Origin: Heliocidaris tuberculata
Lineage: Eukaryota > Echinodermata > Echinoidea > Camarodonta > Echinometridae
Direction: 5' to 3'
Assembly (NCBI GenBank): GCA_025618425.1
Contig: CM046846.1
Location: 27,348,499-27,412,498, forward strand
DNA: 64,000 nt
The translations under genes and the position numbers were made by a program. Positions within the stretch are counted from its first letter, which is position 1; each line of letters opens with the position of its first letter. Below, in pieces: positions 1 through 11,621 of this stretch. The notes beneath the pieces are model-generated. The model did no database searches. It was not told the origin of the DNA and saw only the letters and a program-made list of their open reading frames with translations.

Positions 1-79
1 CTTACTGAGTTATGATTTACCCAGTTGTGTAAATTCTGTGGGCAGATAAAAAAAAATATTATAAATAGACATCTGCCAG

Positions 80-137
80 TGTGTAACTGTTACATGATCT
101 CGTACTATAAAGTAAGAGATCATGTAACAGTTACACA
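80..137. repeat. Perfect 22-bp inverted repeat with 14-bp loop
   Basis: The arm at 80-101 is the exact reverse complement of 116-137; the 14 bases between (102-115) form the loop. The arm contains AACTGTTACATGATCTC. A perfect stem of this length is unlikely by chance in single-copy DNA and suggests the core of a hairpin transposon (MITE), a recent palindrome, or less likely a small hairpin RNA. Confidence 0.85.
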
Positions 138-573
138 GTTATATGTTAATATAGTGGCAGAGGCTGCAGTGCTACATGAAGATTCATCAATAAATGTCAT
201 GATGGCAGTTGAATTGTTGAATATCAGGGTAAATTCAAATGCCAGTCCGTTGACTTGGTATTATTTCGTTATGATTGAAGTGTGAAATGGGGGTGTGTAG
301 TAAAATAACACTCGTGTATTCACCATTTTCCTGATCAAAGTGCAACATTACATAATCTGAACCGTCACTCAGGGGTAATAAGGTAACAACATTTCCTTTT
401 ATTTTACCCAAAGAGTCGGTATAAAATATGATTTACATTAAACGAGATAATTTACAAAACAATACAAGAAAGATATCAGTACAATATTCAAAATAAATTA
501 CTGAGAGGGCATCAATTCAGCCAAAAGGATAACCCTTATAGGATGTTTGTGCCATATTATTATTTTTTTTTTT

Positions 574-598
574 TTGTTGGGGGGGGGGGGGGGGGGGG
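574..598 (+). repeat. Poly-G run of about 25 bases
   Basis: A T-rich run is followed by an almost pure G run. Similar G or C homopolymers recur at 3170, 3271, 7651, 7853, 8157, 22090 and 58279, so this genome tolerates long G tracts. Exact lengths in such runs are often unreliable in assemblies. Confidence 0.8.
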
Positions 599-3009
599 AG
601 TCAGAGCAGCAGAGAAAAGAATGTTTATTGCCAACTGGATAGATTCCGTCTCAGTAAACAGTTTGTTATGCTTTTAAAAAAATGAGGCTGGCAGACTAGT
701 CAATTTTCATCGTGGCTAGTCAAAATTCTGGCGGACTACCCAAAATTAGAGCTAACTAGTCCGTCTGGCTAGTTTAAAAAAAAGTTAAGGGCAAACCCTG
801 TTACAGCGACAGATATTCATTTAAAAAACCGAGTCAAAATATTGATAAAAGGGTCTTATTTCAGATATTTTATGCACAGGCCTCAAAAATGTTGTCTTTC
901 TCGTCAAAACTCCCGAACTGCGTGTAAAATGAATGAGTGCGCAGACATGGGCACCATTGTTTTTTCAATGTCAAAATGACCATGACATGGCTGCCGTTTC
1001 ACATGTTTCATGTGAAAATGGCATAGTTCTTGCTCTAATTTTGATGAGATTTTTCGCACACTTACTCTTTAGAATATCAGGAATAATATGAAATTAAGCA
1101 TTAGTAGAATATTAAAGAAATTCTTGTTAAATTTTAGGTCAAATCTTAGGTGCGCAGACATAGCCTTTAGGATCTCATTATAGTCTATAGAGTATAGTCT
1201 ATAGGATCCACCTCCATACTTTTTTGTAGTTTTGTAGATCTCACGTTAGACCACATTGCCCGGAATGGAAGGTGGAAGTAAACTTCTAAATTACATTAAT
1301 TATAGCTAGGTTCCCATGATCATGTTACCATCATCATACAAGCACGATTTAGCTATTTACAGTGAACAAGGGCCATCACAGTCAGACGGGATTCAGTCAG
1401 ACAGTTCGTATACCAGATGATCGTTCATTCCTCCGATCCGCCGCATTGGCTCCATTCATTCATTCATTCACAGTGTGCTAGCTGTGCGTGCATGTTCTCT
1501 CTCGGCGCGTCCGGCATCAGTGCTCAGGCCAGGCAGCTCTTGTATACGGTATACCGGTTTCCATACACACACACACACCACACATGACGAGCGCGCGTTT
1601 AGTCTCCTACTCAAAGTCACAAAAACAGAACCAACAATCTATAAAATCGTAAATATCTCTTTCCAAGACGAAAATCAAATTATAATTACCTTTCAGTTTC
1701 AGATCAACAGTGACCCTAAAAATCAGCAATTATATGTAACCAGTGACAATGTACGGATTCGGCCAGGAAATGGGAAAATCTTTGATTTTCCCGAGTCATG
1801 TCATTTTAGTGCCACGGCTTTTTCCCGCTTCCATTTTCCCTTGTGCAGAAAATTAACCAGCTAGCTGATGACCTCAGCTAGCTCGACCTGAACTAACCCG
1901 GAAGTAATTGTTCTTTGCATATATTAACATTTTGGTCATATACAAAAATGCAAAAATAAAAAAATAAAGTTACTCAAAGTGGACAGAAAAGATAACTTCA
2001 ATATCAGTTTAATTTCATTGCAGTTCTTACGTGATAACATTAAAAGTTAAGAAAACAAACCTATAGGCCTAATTTTAACTATTAATCATTTTGCTTGAAA
2101 CTAAGACTATAAACTAATTTTATAATTTTAGTCCAAACTGAATGACAAAGCGCCTGGTGAGAGATCAATAGACCTGTTCACAAATATATTCAAATTTTAT
2201 GCATACTTATAAAACAAAGGTTGTTCTTGACAACCTGAAAGCTTGTCAGAGTCTTGTCAGACATATCAACAGGTAATGTATGCAAACTGGATTCCAAGAC
2301 AGTATTGTAGTTTATTGATCAATAACAGGTTAATGGAATACCTCGTTACTAGGTCCAAGGAAAGAAACATCCATAAATCTGAATAACTTTGTGAACCGGT
2401 CTATTCGAGAAGAAGTCGACAAAGGGACAAAGAAATACATTACAAGTCGTTTGGCATAATGGCATTTCTGTATGGATCATATTTGCGTATAGAGATGGTG
2501 CAATTCATACCAGTCATGGGAATGGTTATACAATTAATTCCGACTGCATCATAATTACATCACATTCAATGCTAATTATGCCCCCCCCCCTTCAAAATAG
2601 TCATTTGTACCAAGAATTAGTCTTCTCTGCAAAATTTTTGTTTTCCAACATTATAATAAAGGGAGTGATCACCTGCCAAATAAACTGCATCCTTACACGA
2701 GATGCTTTGATCTTTCAATCAATCTTTCAATAATGTTGCGGTGAATATATAATGCATATACTCAGACTTCACTGCATGGCGTACTTCCGGGGCGGGGAAA
2801 ATTAATATAATGAATTTCTTATCTGCAAACACGAGTTGTAAACGGTATTTTCGTTTATAGACCTATCCCGCTCACACAATTAACTTTTGAATAAAGTTTG
2901 ACCTGCAAAAGTATACAACAAACTTAATTTAGCATAATGCAATCATTTGTGAATCATGATAATCATGATCATGATGATAATGATGAGGATACTGATTATC
3001 ATTTATAAT

Positions 3010-3066
3010 AATAATAGTAGTAGTAGTTGTATAGTAGTAGTAGTTGTATAGTAGTAGTAGTAGTAG

Positions 3067-3111
<45 letters not shown>

Positions 3112-3140
3112 TACTACTACTACTACTACTACTATAGTAG
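3010..3140. repeat. TAG/TAC trinucleotide microsatellite
   Basis: Runs of TAGTAG switch to TACTAC/ACTACT midway, so the two halves are complementary and could fold on each other. The long valine/tyrosine frames over this tract are artefacts of the repeat. Confidence 0.9.
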
Positions 3141-3187
3141 TACCAGGGGCCGCGGAGCGTTTTTGAAAGTGGGGGGGGGGGGGGGGC

Positions 3188-3308
3188 TCATGATTTGATT
3201 TCACTCATTAATTACAATTTAAATTCGAACCATTTTTCCAAGGTTTTAGGAAACGTGTCTTCTCAAAAAAGCCCCCCCCCCCCCCACCAACCCGGTTCCG
3301 CGGCCCAT
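3188..3308. repeat. Dispersed repeat copy 1
   Basis: The segment contains TTGATTTCACTCATTAAT, then CGAACC, a T-rich stretch, CTCAAAAAAG, a C run and GGTTCCGCGGCCCATGC. The same blocks in the same order recur at about 7768-7894, inside a UGT intron. This marks an interspersed repeat whose C run varies in length; its class is unknown. Confidence 0.65.
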
Positions 3309-3676
3309 GCGTATAGCTATAGTAGTAGCATTATTAGTTATTATTATTGTTATTAAGAGTTTTATTATTATCGTTATCATCATCAGTTTCATTCTTATCA
3401 TTATTATCATTCTTAATTATTATTATCATTAGCTTCATCATCATCACCATCACCATCATCACCATTATAAGTCGTAATGGATAGTGAAAGGAATTAGTTA
3501 GTAATATTTCTGACTGCATACAATCTACAAATGCTTTTCCTTTTCATTAATAATATGATCGGGGGAAAATACAAGTAAACGTTTTAAGTTGAAAAGGGAG
3601 GGCCTCCTGTCTATTTGGTATATAGGCCGGCGACATCATACTCTTTTTTTTTTTTAACACTCGGGCTCTGGTTGAA

Positions 3677-3985
3677 ACTTTGGCACTCAAGTTCGTGTGG
3701 CCGGGGGAGCCAGTGTTTCGGCTACACTCCCACGATACCGACAGCGCCACGAGACGGATAGTGTCAGTCTCGTGGGCCTTGGCAACTTTTTTTGAGGATT
3801 CATCGACAGCCGACGAGACCGACAGCCGTCGACCGACAACTTTTAGATCTTTCTTTTTACATGTATTTCTTAGCTTTGTCGGTCTCATAGGGCTGTCGGT
3901 CTCGTGGCCTGTCGGTCTAGTAACCTTTTGTCAAAGTCCGTTTTGTGGGCAAGTTGTTGGTCGGTTGACGCCAAAGTAAAGTCGA
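3677..3985. mobile_element. Inverted-repeat element rich in GTCGGTCTCGTGG, copy 1
   Basis: The ends are loosely inverted: ACTTTGGCACTCAA at the left and, read as reverse complement, ACTTTGGCGTCAA at the right. Between them the words CTGTCGGTCTCGTGG and their complements recur several times, so the element can fold extensively. A related element lies at about 4537-4800. It is probably a non-autonomous foldback-type DNA element; the borders are approximate and no target duplication was identified. Confidence 0.5.
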
Positions 3986-4536
3986 ATACAGTGTATATTT
4001 TGGTTTATGGTTATCCTCGACCAGTCATGGGGGTGGGGGGTCCACAAGGCTATGATATCAAGCACGAGAAAGGGTAGTATCTTCTTCTCATTTTCTTCTC
4101 TCTCTCTCTCTCTCTCTCACTAACTTTCTTTCTTTTTTCTATAATCTTCTTTATCCCTCTCTCTTTCCCAGCATGCATGCTTTCACTTCTGCTGCCATTT
4201 TGTTTGGGATGACAAAATTAATGTCCACAAGAGCCCCATCCCCCCCTCCCTCACCGATTTCGAAAATTATATATGATATACAATTCACCCTCACGATATA
4301 CTGTGTTATAAATAGAGAAAACTAATACTTTCTTGTTTCATAGTATTTTACACTTTATTTCATGCACAGTCATGTAACAAATATTATCCGCGTCTATACA
4401 TCACAATCGTGTCTACAACTTTTTAAAATCATTCTGGCCACAAATAACTTAATTTGCATAAACATAATGGTGCAATTACCAAGCATTTGAGACAACCAGT
4501 ATTTCAAGAACCAACAAATTATGACAATAAAGACAA

Positions 4537-4800
4537 ACATCCATTGGCTACAGCCCACGAAACCGATAGCCCATGGGACCGACGGCCCACAGCGATATCC
4601 CATGCACTATTATAGAGTTACAATGTCGGTCTGGTGAACCCTCATAAAAGTTGTCAGAAGGCCCACGAGATCGACATGTCGGTCTTCTGACAAGTTATTT
4701 TTCCGAGGATTCACCAGCCTCATGGGCTGTCAGTCTCGTGGAGCGGGGGTCTCGCAGGCTGTCAGGCTCGTTGGCTGTCGGTTTACTTTGGATGTCCTGC
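4537..4800. mobile_element. Inverted-repeat element rich in GTCGGTCTCGTGG, copy 2
   Basis: It shares the words CCCACGAGA(C/T)CGACA and CTGTCAGTCTCGTGG with the element at 3677-3985. The left end ACATCCATTGG...ACCGATAGCC resembles the reverse complement of the right end (ACATCCAAAGTAAACCGACAGCC region). The borders are approximate. Confidence 0.45.
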
Positions 4801-5321
4801 ATCACAAGAAAGCCTCAACCTCCTAGAGAGTACCACAACGTATACGTAGCGATATGACTGCTAATCTCATGCAAAGTGGAGAAAGAAGTCTCGTGAACAA
4901 TAATACATAATTACCAGGCGACTCATTTAAATTTTCATGGCTCGTTTATCAATAATAATATCAAATGGTCTAGTAAAATTAAGCATTCAACACTTGAGTA
5001 TGAAAACTATTGTATACAAAAAAGAACTCATCTTATTTATTTCATATACGTTCTGTAATCATTCATTAAATCGTCCTTTCGCAGAACTAAAAAAAATTTC
5101 GTTCTCACAGTCGATTTGAAAACTTGACATGAAGATGGTTACCGCGGCCATTGGTTCGAATTTTGTTATGGAACTTAGTAGCATAGCCGTATAGGCACAA
5201 CATTTAGCCAGAGGGGGGTGGCTGAGGTCTTTTGCCCGAATATCAGTTTTCAAGTTGCTTGAAAGATGATAGCGAACGAGCGAAGCAAGCGAGCAAAAAG
5301 TTTATTTCGTCATCAAAATTC

Positions 5322-5326
<5 letters not shown>

Positions 5327-5364
<38 letters not shown>
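5327..5364. repeat. TA dinucleotide microsatellite
   Basis: About 19 TA units. It lies about 100 bases past the 3' side of the tRNA-like fragment at 5470-5533, a position often taken by the A/T-rich tail of a SINE. Confidence 0.85.
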
Positions 5365-5366
<2 letters not shown>

Positions 5367-5469
5367 AATTGTGAGAAATGAAAATGAGAGAATAATGGTT
5401 GCGTAGCTTAAATCAAAGTTCCCCGGAGCTGTCCTCCCTTTTCGAAATTTTTGCAAAGGTTGAAAAAAT

Positions 5470-5533
5470 GTCTCCGCCGGGAATCGAACCCGGGTTGTTG
5501 GCTTAGAACGCAAATGCCTTAACCACTATAGAC
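5470..5533 (-). repeat. tRNA-like fragment, probable tRNA-derived SINE head
   Basis: Read on the minus strand, this has an A-box-like TAGTGGTTAAGGC and a perfect B-box with T-arm (CCGGG-TTCGATT-CCCGG), followed by a CGGAGAC acceptor-like end. The 5' acceptor strand (GTCTATA) pairs only in part with it, the anticodon stem has a mismatch, and the total is 64 bases, below the 72 or more of a real tRNA. A putative anticodon loop GTTCTAA would read TCT (Arg). It is best seen as a degraded tRNA or SINE head, not a working tRNA. Confidence 0.55.
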
Positions 5534-6224
5534 AATTCATTTGAAATTTCAGTATTTTTACATATTTCTACTGAGAGTATATCCATCAATATTTTTGAAT
5601 GATTGTGTCTTCTCTTTTATGCTTTGCATGTATTTTGTGAATTATTCTCACACATTTAGTGCTTTTTAAAGTTTTTGTCATGCCTTTTAATTTCTGATTG
5701 TTTTTATTCTCTTTATAACAGTATGTTTCAGAATAAATTTCTGATGAAGTCGAAAGACGAAAGCTTAAATTTCCTGAGAATCCTGCGTCATCTTTGGCTT
5801 GAATTCATCACACTATATACACATTGTACATATATTCGGGCACCTCCCTGCACGTCCCTGCACCTCCCTGCACCTCCCTGTATACTATATACCTCCCTTC
5901 CGGAAAATGTAACATTTTGGGCAAATCGCTGCGTGAATAAGATCTACGGTAATGCATGTATAGTCTCCCGTCCCATTACATGACTTCGCCCTATATAGAA
6001 TTTAACATCGATTTTATCCTCAACTGATTACAGTCTGGTATGTACATAATTATCAAATCTGGGCAGCGAATTAATATAGGCGTTACAAAACGTAACCCAG
6101 GCAAGAAATGCCACAAAAAATAACCATTTAAAGCTATAGCTAAATTCATAAAATTATTTCAGGCCTTCTAACTACTTAACTTAGACCAACTATAAAGAAA
6201 GACACATTTTCAGATGAAGAATTT

Positions 6225-6510
6225 TTAATCTTTCTTCTTTTTACCACCACCTTTGCACATGCCAGCACAGCAACGGAACATACAACGGCAAGTGAAGAAC
6301 ATGACAACGACAAAGGCTACTAAACAGCAGAGTAAAAACGCAAAAACATCAATGAGAGAAAGCTGTATAAAGCTGAGATGTTTTGCAGGTGATTCCATGT
6401 ATTTCCCGCCAAATTTGATGACGTGTTCAACCCAATATGCAGCACGTTCGGCAGGCGTTTCAGGGCGGTCACGGTATATCGCCGACAGACGTTTTGCGGT
6501 TTCGGCGTAT
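6225..6510 (-). CDS. UGT exon 4, membrane anchor and ER tail
   Basis: The acceptor is ATATTTAACAG. It encodes the C-terminal YAETAKRLSAIYRDRPETPAE block, a hydrophobic helix (IDVFAFLLCCLVAFVVVMFF), Cys-rich juxtamembrane residues and the basic end GGGKKKKD, stopping with TAA at 6225-6227. Confidence 0.93.
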
Positions 6511-9500
6511 CTGTTAAATATGACAAACATAATCAGATCAGAATCATCTTCGCAAGATACTACAATAGAAAACAAAATTTCGACGTTAATTCGAATAACT
6601 TCCTGGCATCGCTGTATAATGCTTATTTGTGCACAGGGGCGTCAAAACGTCATTTAGTTCGGGGGGAAAAAAGTTGCCAGAAACGTTTTGCGAAAATTTT
6701 CTTAACAAGTTTTTTTTTTAAGTCTCGAGATTTTCAGATTTGCCAACAAGACTAAAAACTGGTCTTCAGATTTTCAAAAATTGCTTACAGTTTTCAGAAT
6801 AATGCTCAATCAAGCAAAAATTTAAAAAGGTCCCCAGAATTTCAAAGTCGCCAAGAAAAATGTTGAATTGGTGTGTGTGTGTCACCACAACCTATAGCGA
6901 CGTCCCTGTTGTGCGAGCATAATCATACAACCACGATGTTTCTGTTTTCTTCTTCTTCTTCTTTTAGTGAAGTACAGTCCACCATCGGGTATATTGTACT
7001 GGTCTGGTGTGGCGTGGTGTACGTACAGTCTACATGAGTAATTCGCTTATTTTCTTTAGTTAAAGATAAACACAACATGCACCATGAAATTATGAATATA
7101 CATGTAAGTTTGAAGAAAAGAAATTCAGTACTCACGAATCGTTGTTTAATATCATCCTTATCGCATTGTCTAGATTTTCTGCGTTGAGTGTATGAATGTC
7201 CAGATACGACCCCATCCCTTTTTCCAAGACCCTGGACGCAACACACAACTGGTCAGCAAAGACAGGAAGAACTAGGATTGGAATACCGTGGTATAGTGCT
7301 TCGTAGAGACCATTGTTACCGCCCTGATAAATGAACAGCTTCGTCTTCGGGTGACCTAGTAAGGAAGATAGTAACACAGATGTATCGTAATACGTCAGTC
7401 ACACCGCCGCGCCAGAGCGACTCCAAAACAGATTTCAGGCCATTCAGGGTAATGTATATTGTCTGTTCGGTCTGATCTCGGTGTCATGGGTGTGGCAAGA
7501 GGTAAGTCGGGAAAGCCAATATAATGTCTGGTCTGTGATGGAACTCAGGGAGAGTAAGCCGAATGGAATAAGCAAGGGGATGTCGTCAGACGGGGACAGT
7601 GAGACACCCCTGACAAATTTCTGTCGGCAAACCGGCAGTGGCGTATCTACGGGGGGGGGGGGGGGCAGAGGGGGCACGTGCCCCGGGCGGCACTTGAAGG
7701 GGCACAAAAAAAAAAAACGCAGAACAGAGAAAGGGAAACGGAAGAAAAGAAAGGACATTGCAGGGGCGATTTGATTTCACTCATTAATGACAATTTTTCG
7801 AACCCTTTTTTCCGATGAAACGCGTTTACTCAAAAAAGTGGGGGCTGCAGCACCCCCCCCCCCCCCCCAGCCCCCCGGTTCCGTGGCCCATGCATTGGAG
7901 GCTTATAGTTAAACTGCGCCCCAATCCAGGCTAAAGTGCATAGAAAATAGTGATTTTTAAGGATTTTAAAATTTCTAAAGCTCGAGAGCTTTGCTTCCTC
8001 GCATAATTATATTTTCTTCAAGATCTCAGTATTTTTTCTGCGCCCCTAGTATAGGATATAGTACAGATGTAGCGATTTAAAGGGTTCAAAATTCGCATTA
8101 TATGCTTTACTCCCTATAGAGCCTTTTTTAAAATAAGAATCTTAAACTTTGCGCCCCCCCCCCCCCTCCCTAATCAAACATGATAAAGTGCATAAAATAG
8201 CAATTTCAAAGATCCAACTTTAATTTTAACTTTAAGTGCCAACTTTTTATTACCTCGCTAAATACCTCGAATACATTTCTTCATATATTTCGGTGATTTT
8301 GAGCCCAAATATAGGAAGAAGTGAATAGAACAGGATTTTTTAATTTTTGAAATTTTAGAAAGTTACTCTAAAACTAGATTGCTGCATGCTCCCTCCCCCC
8401 CCCCCCCCCTGCCTCCCCACTGGCTACACCAAAGGCCTGCATGACCACATATTTACCGAGAAGATCGTTCTGAGGCAACCACCCCATCGTCCTGATGTTC
8501 GAGCTCAGTTTCGTCGGCGAGTTGTCGGGAAGCTGCCAGACGACCTTCTGTGGTAGTTTAGAGAACACCGAGGCGAAGAGGTCGTTGAGTCTCTGTGGCA
8601 TCACCTTGACATAGGTACCAAGGGAAAGAATGATCACACCATCCTCACCAGAGCTGTTCATGAAGTCATCTAGGTCCTGTAAGGGGCAGAAAACGAGAAA
8701 TGTGAGTATAAACAAGGAGCTCCTTGGTATAAAGTAGACTTGAATTTGCCGACATACTACAGAAGAGTAATTTTTGGCTTACATAATGGTATACATGACT
8801 GTATAGGCAGATCCACGTAGGAAAAGAATTGGCCACCCCCACTGGAACAAAATTTAAAATCATGATATAGACGCTCTCAGTTGCGCTACCCAGACGTCCA
8901 TCATGGACTTTCGCGGTTTTGAGAGATTACGCCCTTCCCCCTTTCAGACAATCCTGGATCCATGACGTTATAACTTCTATAGACAAAATTAGAGACAGAC
9001 GGGTGTTAACTCTGTGAATGACGGATACAGCTAGTCCCTTCTGGCTCGTAGCCTCGTAGCAGCTAGATATAGAACTAGCAATGGTCTTTGGCCGACGTGA
9101 GTGAGTTAATATGAACAGAACGATGTATTATGCTGGTATATAGTTGGGGTATGAAGGACATTGTTGAAGTAAAATGGTGATCCAAATACAGTGACGTTAC
9201 ATGATTGTGATTCATGAATCTTTCACGGATGTTTTTAGCGAGAATTTGATTATGATGTAGACAATAGAGAAAGAATGATCTGATTTGCAAATTCATGGGC
9301 ATTCCGTGGTGATATCGTTTGCCGTTTGAAGTCATTTTGAATCGCCATGTTTTGTAGAAAAGTAGGGCCTAATCACATTTCATATTTTTTATCGGAATAA
9401 CGATCAGGGATTGGTCAAACGTGTCGATACCTTATCAAGCGGTTTCGCGGGTCGGGTTAGAAGTCCACCGACTTCAATAACGGAAGGTGGTAGTGGAAGG

Positions 9501-10309
9501 ATCAGGTCAATAGCAGGATCACTAGCAGTCAGGACCAACTCTGTGTTTTCCGCGACATATTCGGTTATGGTCTGATATTCAAGAATACCAAACTCTTGTT
9601 GCAGAGGACTGTACAGCTCAACAAAGAATCTGAACTGCAAGTGTCGAGTTAGTACTGTTCCAAGAAGGCTGAAGACCCTTTGCTTGAAGTCCATTCGCTG
9701 AGGAGTTCCGAAGACACCATCTGGCACCACAGCCGGTAAGAAGGGAGTTCCCGCAATTCCGTGAAAGACATCAAACTGTGAAGCCAGGGGATTGTACAAA
9801 ATTATTGGTGTCCCAACGTAAGCGCTTAGAAGAGCACTGCAGCTCCACGTCAAGTCTAAGATCGTGATGTCGAAGTTGGCGTTACGTAATCGTTCCAGGA
9901 GCCCCTGGTCGCTCAGTGCTGCTCGACAGTCTTTAACGAGAGGGTATAGCCATCGCTGGAGGTTGAAGAGCATGTCCATGTTGAAGTCGGTTTTGAAGGC
10001 ATGGGCGGCGATCTCGCTTGTCCTTCTGTACACCTTCTCGAGAGGCACGGAGTGGTTGAAAATCTCGTAGTGGAAAAGCTGCGAATGCTCAGGGTGGTGG
10101 GCGCGATTCTCGTAGGCATTACTAATGAGATATGTCACGTTATGCCCTCGCTTTACCAGCTCAGCTCCAAATACGGTGGAAGAAAGATAATGGCTTCCCT
10201 CACCATAAGTCACCGATATGAAAATATTTGCACTCCATGCTGTGGGTACGAACACCGTCACGAAAACGATTTGTAGAAATAATGCACTGCATGATAATCG
10301 CACTCCCAT
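6225..10309 (-). CDS. UDP-glucuronosyltransferase, complete four-exon gene
   Basis: The coding exons, in order, are 10309-9431, 8676-8457, 7355-7136 and 6510-6225, totalling 534 aa, the usual size for animal UGTs. All junctions are GT-AG and keep frame (phases 0, 1, 2). The enzyme moves a sugar from a UDP-sugar, probably UDP-glucuronate or UDP-glucose, to lipophilic acceptors in the ER lumen. Visible parts: signal peptide (residues 1-26), the GEGSH motif with the presumed catalytic His40, the partner Asp in FDITILD, the C-terminal nucleotide-sugar signature (WLPQNDLLGHPKT through PVFADQ), one transmembrane helix and a tail ending KKKKD, which fits a KKxx ER-retrieval signal. In the signature, the usual T-H-G-G is Y-Q-G-G. 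Exon 1 lies 750 bp upstream of exon 2; a second first exon at 11622-12482 may share exons 2-4. Confidence 0.92.
7136..7355 (-). CDS. UGT exon 3, UGT signature motif
   Basis: The acceptor is CTTACTAG and the donor is GTGAGT. It encodes GHPKTKLFIYQGGNNGLYEA and HGIPILVLPVFADQ, the core of the UGT signature. Position T/S-H of the consensus is Y-Q here; the Asp-Gln pair that holds the sugar is kept. Confidence 0.93.
7364..8450. repeat. UGT intron 2, packed with repeats
   Basis: The intron between UGT exons 2 and 3 contains a CAGTGGCGTATCTACGGGGG start (about 7638), typical of hAT-like or SINE termini, a dispersed repeat (7768-7894), and two diverged units that each begin CTGCGCCCC/TTGCGCCCC and contain TAAAGTGCATA(G)AAAATAG (about 7915 and 8148). 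No coding sequence is seen here. Confidence 0.6.
7768..7894. repeat. Dispersed repeat copy 2
   Basis: It has the same ordered blocks as 3188-3308: TTGATTTCACTCATTAAT, CGAACC, T run, CTCAAAAAAGT, C run and GGTTCCGTGGCCCATGC. Confidence 0.65.
8457..8676 (-). CDS. UGT exon 2
   Basis: It starts after acceptor CCCCTTACAG and encodes DLDDFMNSSGEDGVIILSLG through WLPQNDLLG, then donor GTAAAT (phase 1). It carries the start of the nucleotide-sugar-binding half. Confidence 0.93.
9431..10309 (-). CDS. UGT exon 1 (proximal first exon, acceptor-binding half)
   Basis: It encodes 293 codons from an ATG at 10307-10309 to ...RPAKPLDK, followed by donor GTATCG (phase 0). It covers the signal peptide and the whole N-terminal acceptor-binding domain, ending just before the conserved DLDDFMNSSGEDG block, the same junction used by vertebrate UGT1 first exons. 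The upstream 150 bp show no clear TATA box. Confidence 0.93.
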
Positions 10310-11621
10310 TTTGATAGGAAATCCGTGATTTTCTTTTAGACCACTTCAAAATTCACCCCTAAAATAATTATTACGAACCAATGCAGTTGCTCGTTATAAT
10401 GTACAACTATTCCAATCCTACTGCCCGTATTTCGCGTCAAGACAATTCTGTTTTGACGTCTTATGTCAGTATATAGAATGCAGCGAGATCAGTACATTGT
10501 ACATGTATTATAAACCTGAAATCGTGCTAAGCATGAAAGCTTTGTCCACTGAACGTGTACGTCTGCCTCGGAAAATATACAAGGCTTGCAGTGGTATTGT
10601 GCATTATCGTCCGTTATCACAGAATACAACGAATTGGCCGAATACGTGCCTAGTATGCGACATTGGCGTACGAGTATTATCAACCTTTGGAATACATGAA
10701 GAACCCTTCATAATATACGGCCTAATGCGGAGGAAGTTGCTAATATACTGCGAACTTGTCTATATTGATTTATCATAATATGGCATGCAAAATGCATGCT
10801 ATGCGTAGATTTTAGGTGAAAGGTTGTAGAAGGGAAATTTAACTGGTGGTATGCCTTCATGCTATACAGTGAGTATACATACCCCTTGAGAGAGAGAGGG
10901 GGGGAGAGAGATGTGGAGATAAGCAGGACATATCGCCCGATATATCGTACAGCCCATAGATTTAGCCCGAGTTTTTGCTACATCAATACGTGATTTATAA
11001 ACAGGAAAAAGCTGGTATAATGACGCTCAGTACTTAGTTTGTACTTGCCCTCTAATCAAAGAGATCACTCTTCATAATGTTATCTACCTTTGATATCGAT
11101 CTCACTGCATCCAAGGAACAAAGGGGTTTTCTCTCCCCTCCCCCACCTCCCCCCCCCCTCTCTCTCTCTCTCTCTGCAGAGCTTATTCAGCTAATACAAG
11201 TATTATATAATGACCGCCAATGATTGTACTATATGCCACGTTTTGAAACATGCAACATAATTATTGTAAGATACTTAAAAACAAGGTGATGGTATCTACG
11301 GTATCAATTACCTGTTAACAACAATAAAAACTAGGCCTACACTTTGTCTTGTCTTATACATGCAATACGCTTTCAAATGATTTCTCTTTTATTCAACTTG
11401 TCTTAATAGTTGTATAATTCAAAACTTATTTTAGCCACTTTCATGTCATATTGTGAGAGATCATATCTTGATCGCATTTTAATTTTTTTGTTAGTGTTAC
11501 TTTACTTTCAATAAATAAAACAAATTGTTGGAAAAAGTGGCTGATGTATAAAGTAGTTGGGCCTAAGATGTGTTATATCCATCATAATATCACGCACCAT
11601 ACATAATCATGGGGAACCTAC

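Larger units (their letters stand above)
1..6224. other. Gene-free region downstream of the UGT locus
   Basis: No credible gene is seen in this stretch. Open frames here are short, start at non-ATG codons or run through simple repeats. It holds a perfect palindrome (80-137), a run of about 25 G (574-598), a TAG/TAC trinucleotide tract (about 3015-3135), G and C runs (3170-3187, 3271-3285), two related inverted-repeat elements (about 3677-3985 and 4537-4800), a TA microsatellite (about 5327-5364) and a tRNA-like fragment (5470-5533). The part nearest 6224 would include the 3' UTR of the UGT gene, but no clear AATAAA signal on the minus strand was found there. Confidence 0.6.

Noticed and set aside
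2929..3204. Minus-strand frame of 91 codons
   Set aside because: It is a run of Val, Leu and Tyr from a trinucleotide microsatellite and has no ATG or homology signal.
5470..5533. Functional tRNA-Arg (TCT)
   Set aside because: Only 64 bases, with a broken acceptor stem and a mismatch in the anticodon stem.
7481..7774. Plus-strand 97-codon frame within a UGT intron
   Set aside because: Antisense to the gene, starts at a non-ATG codon and runs through G and A homopolymers.
10001..10276. Plus-strand frames over UGT and cadherin exons
   Set aside because: They are antisense shadows of real exons with no independent support.
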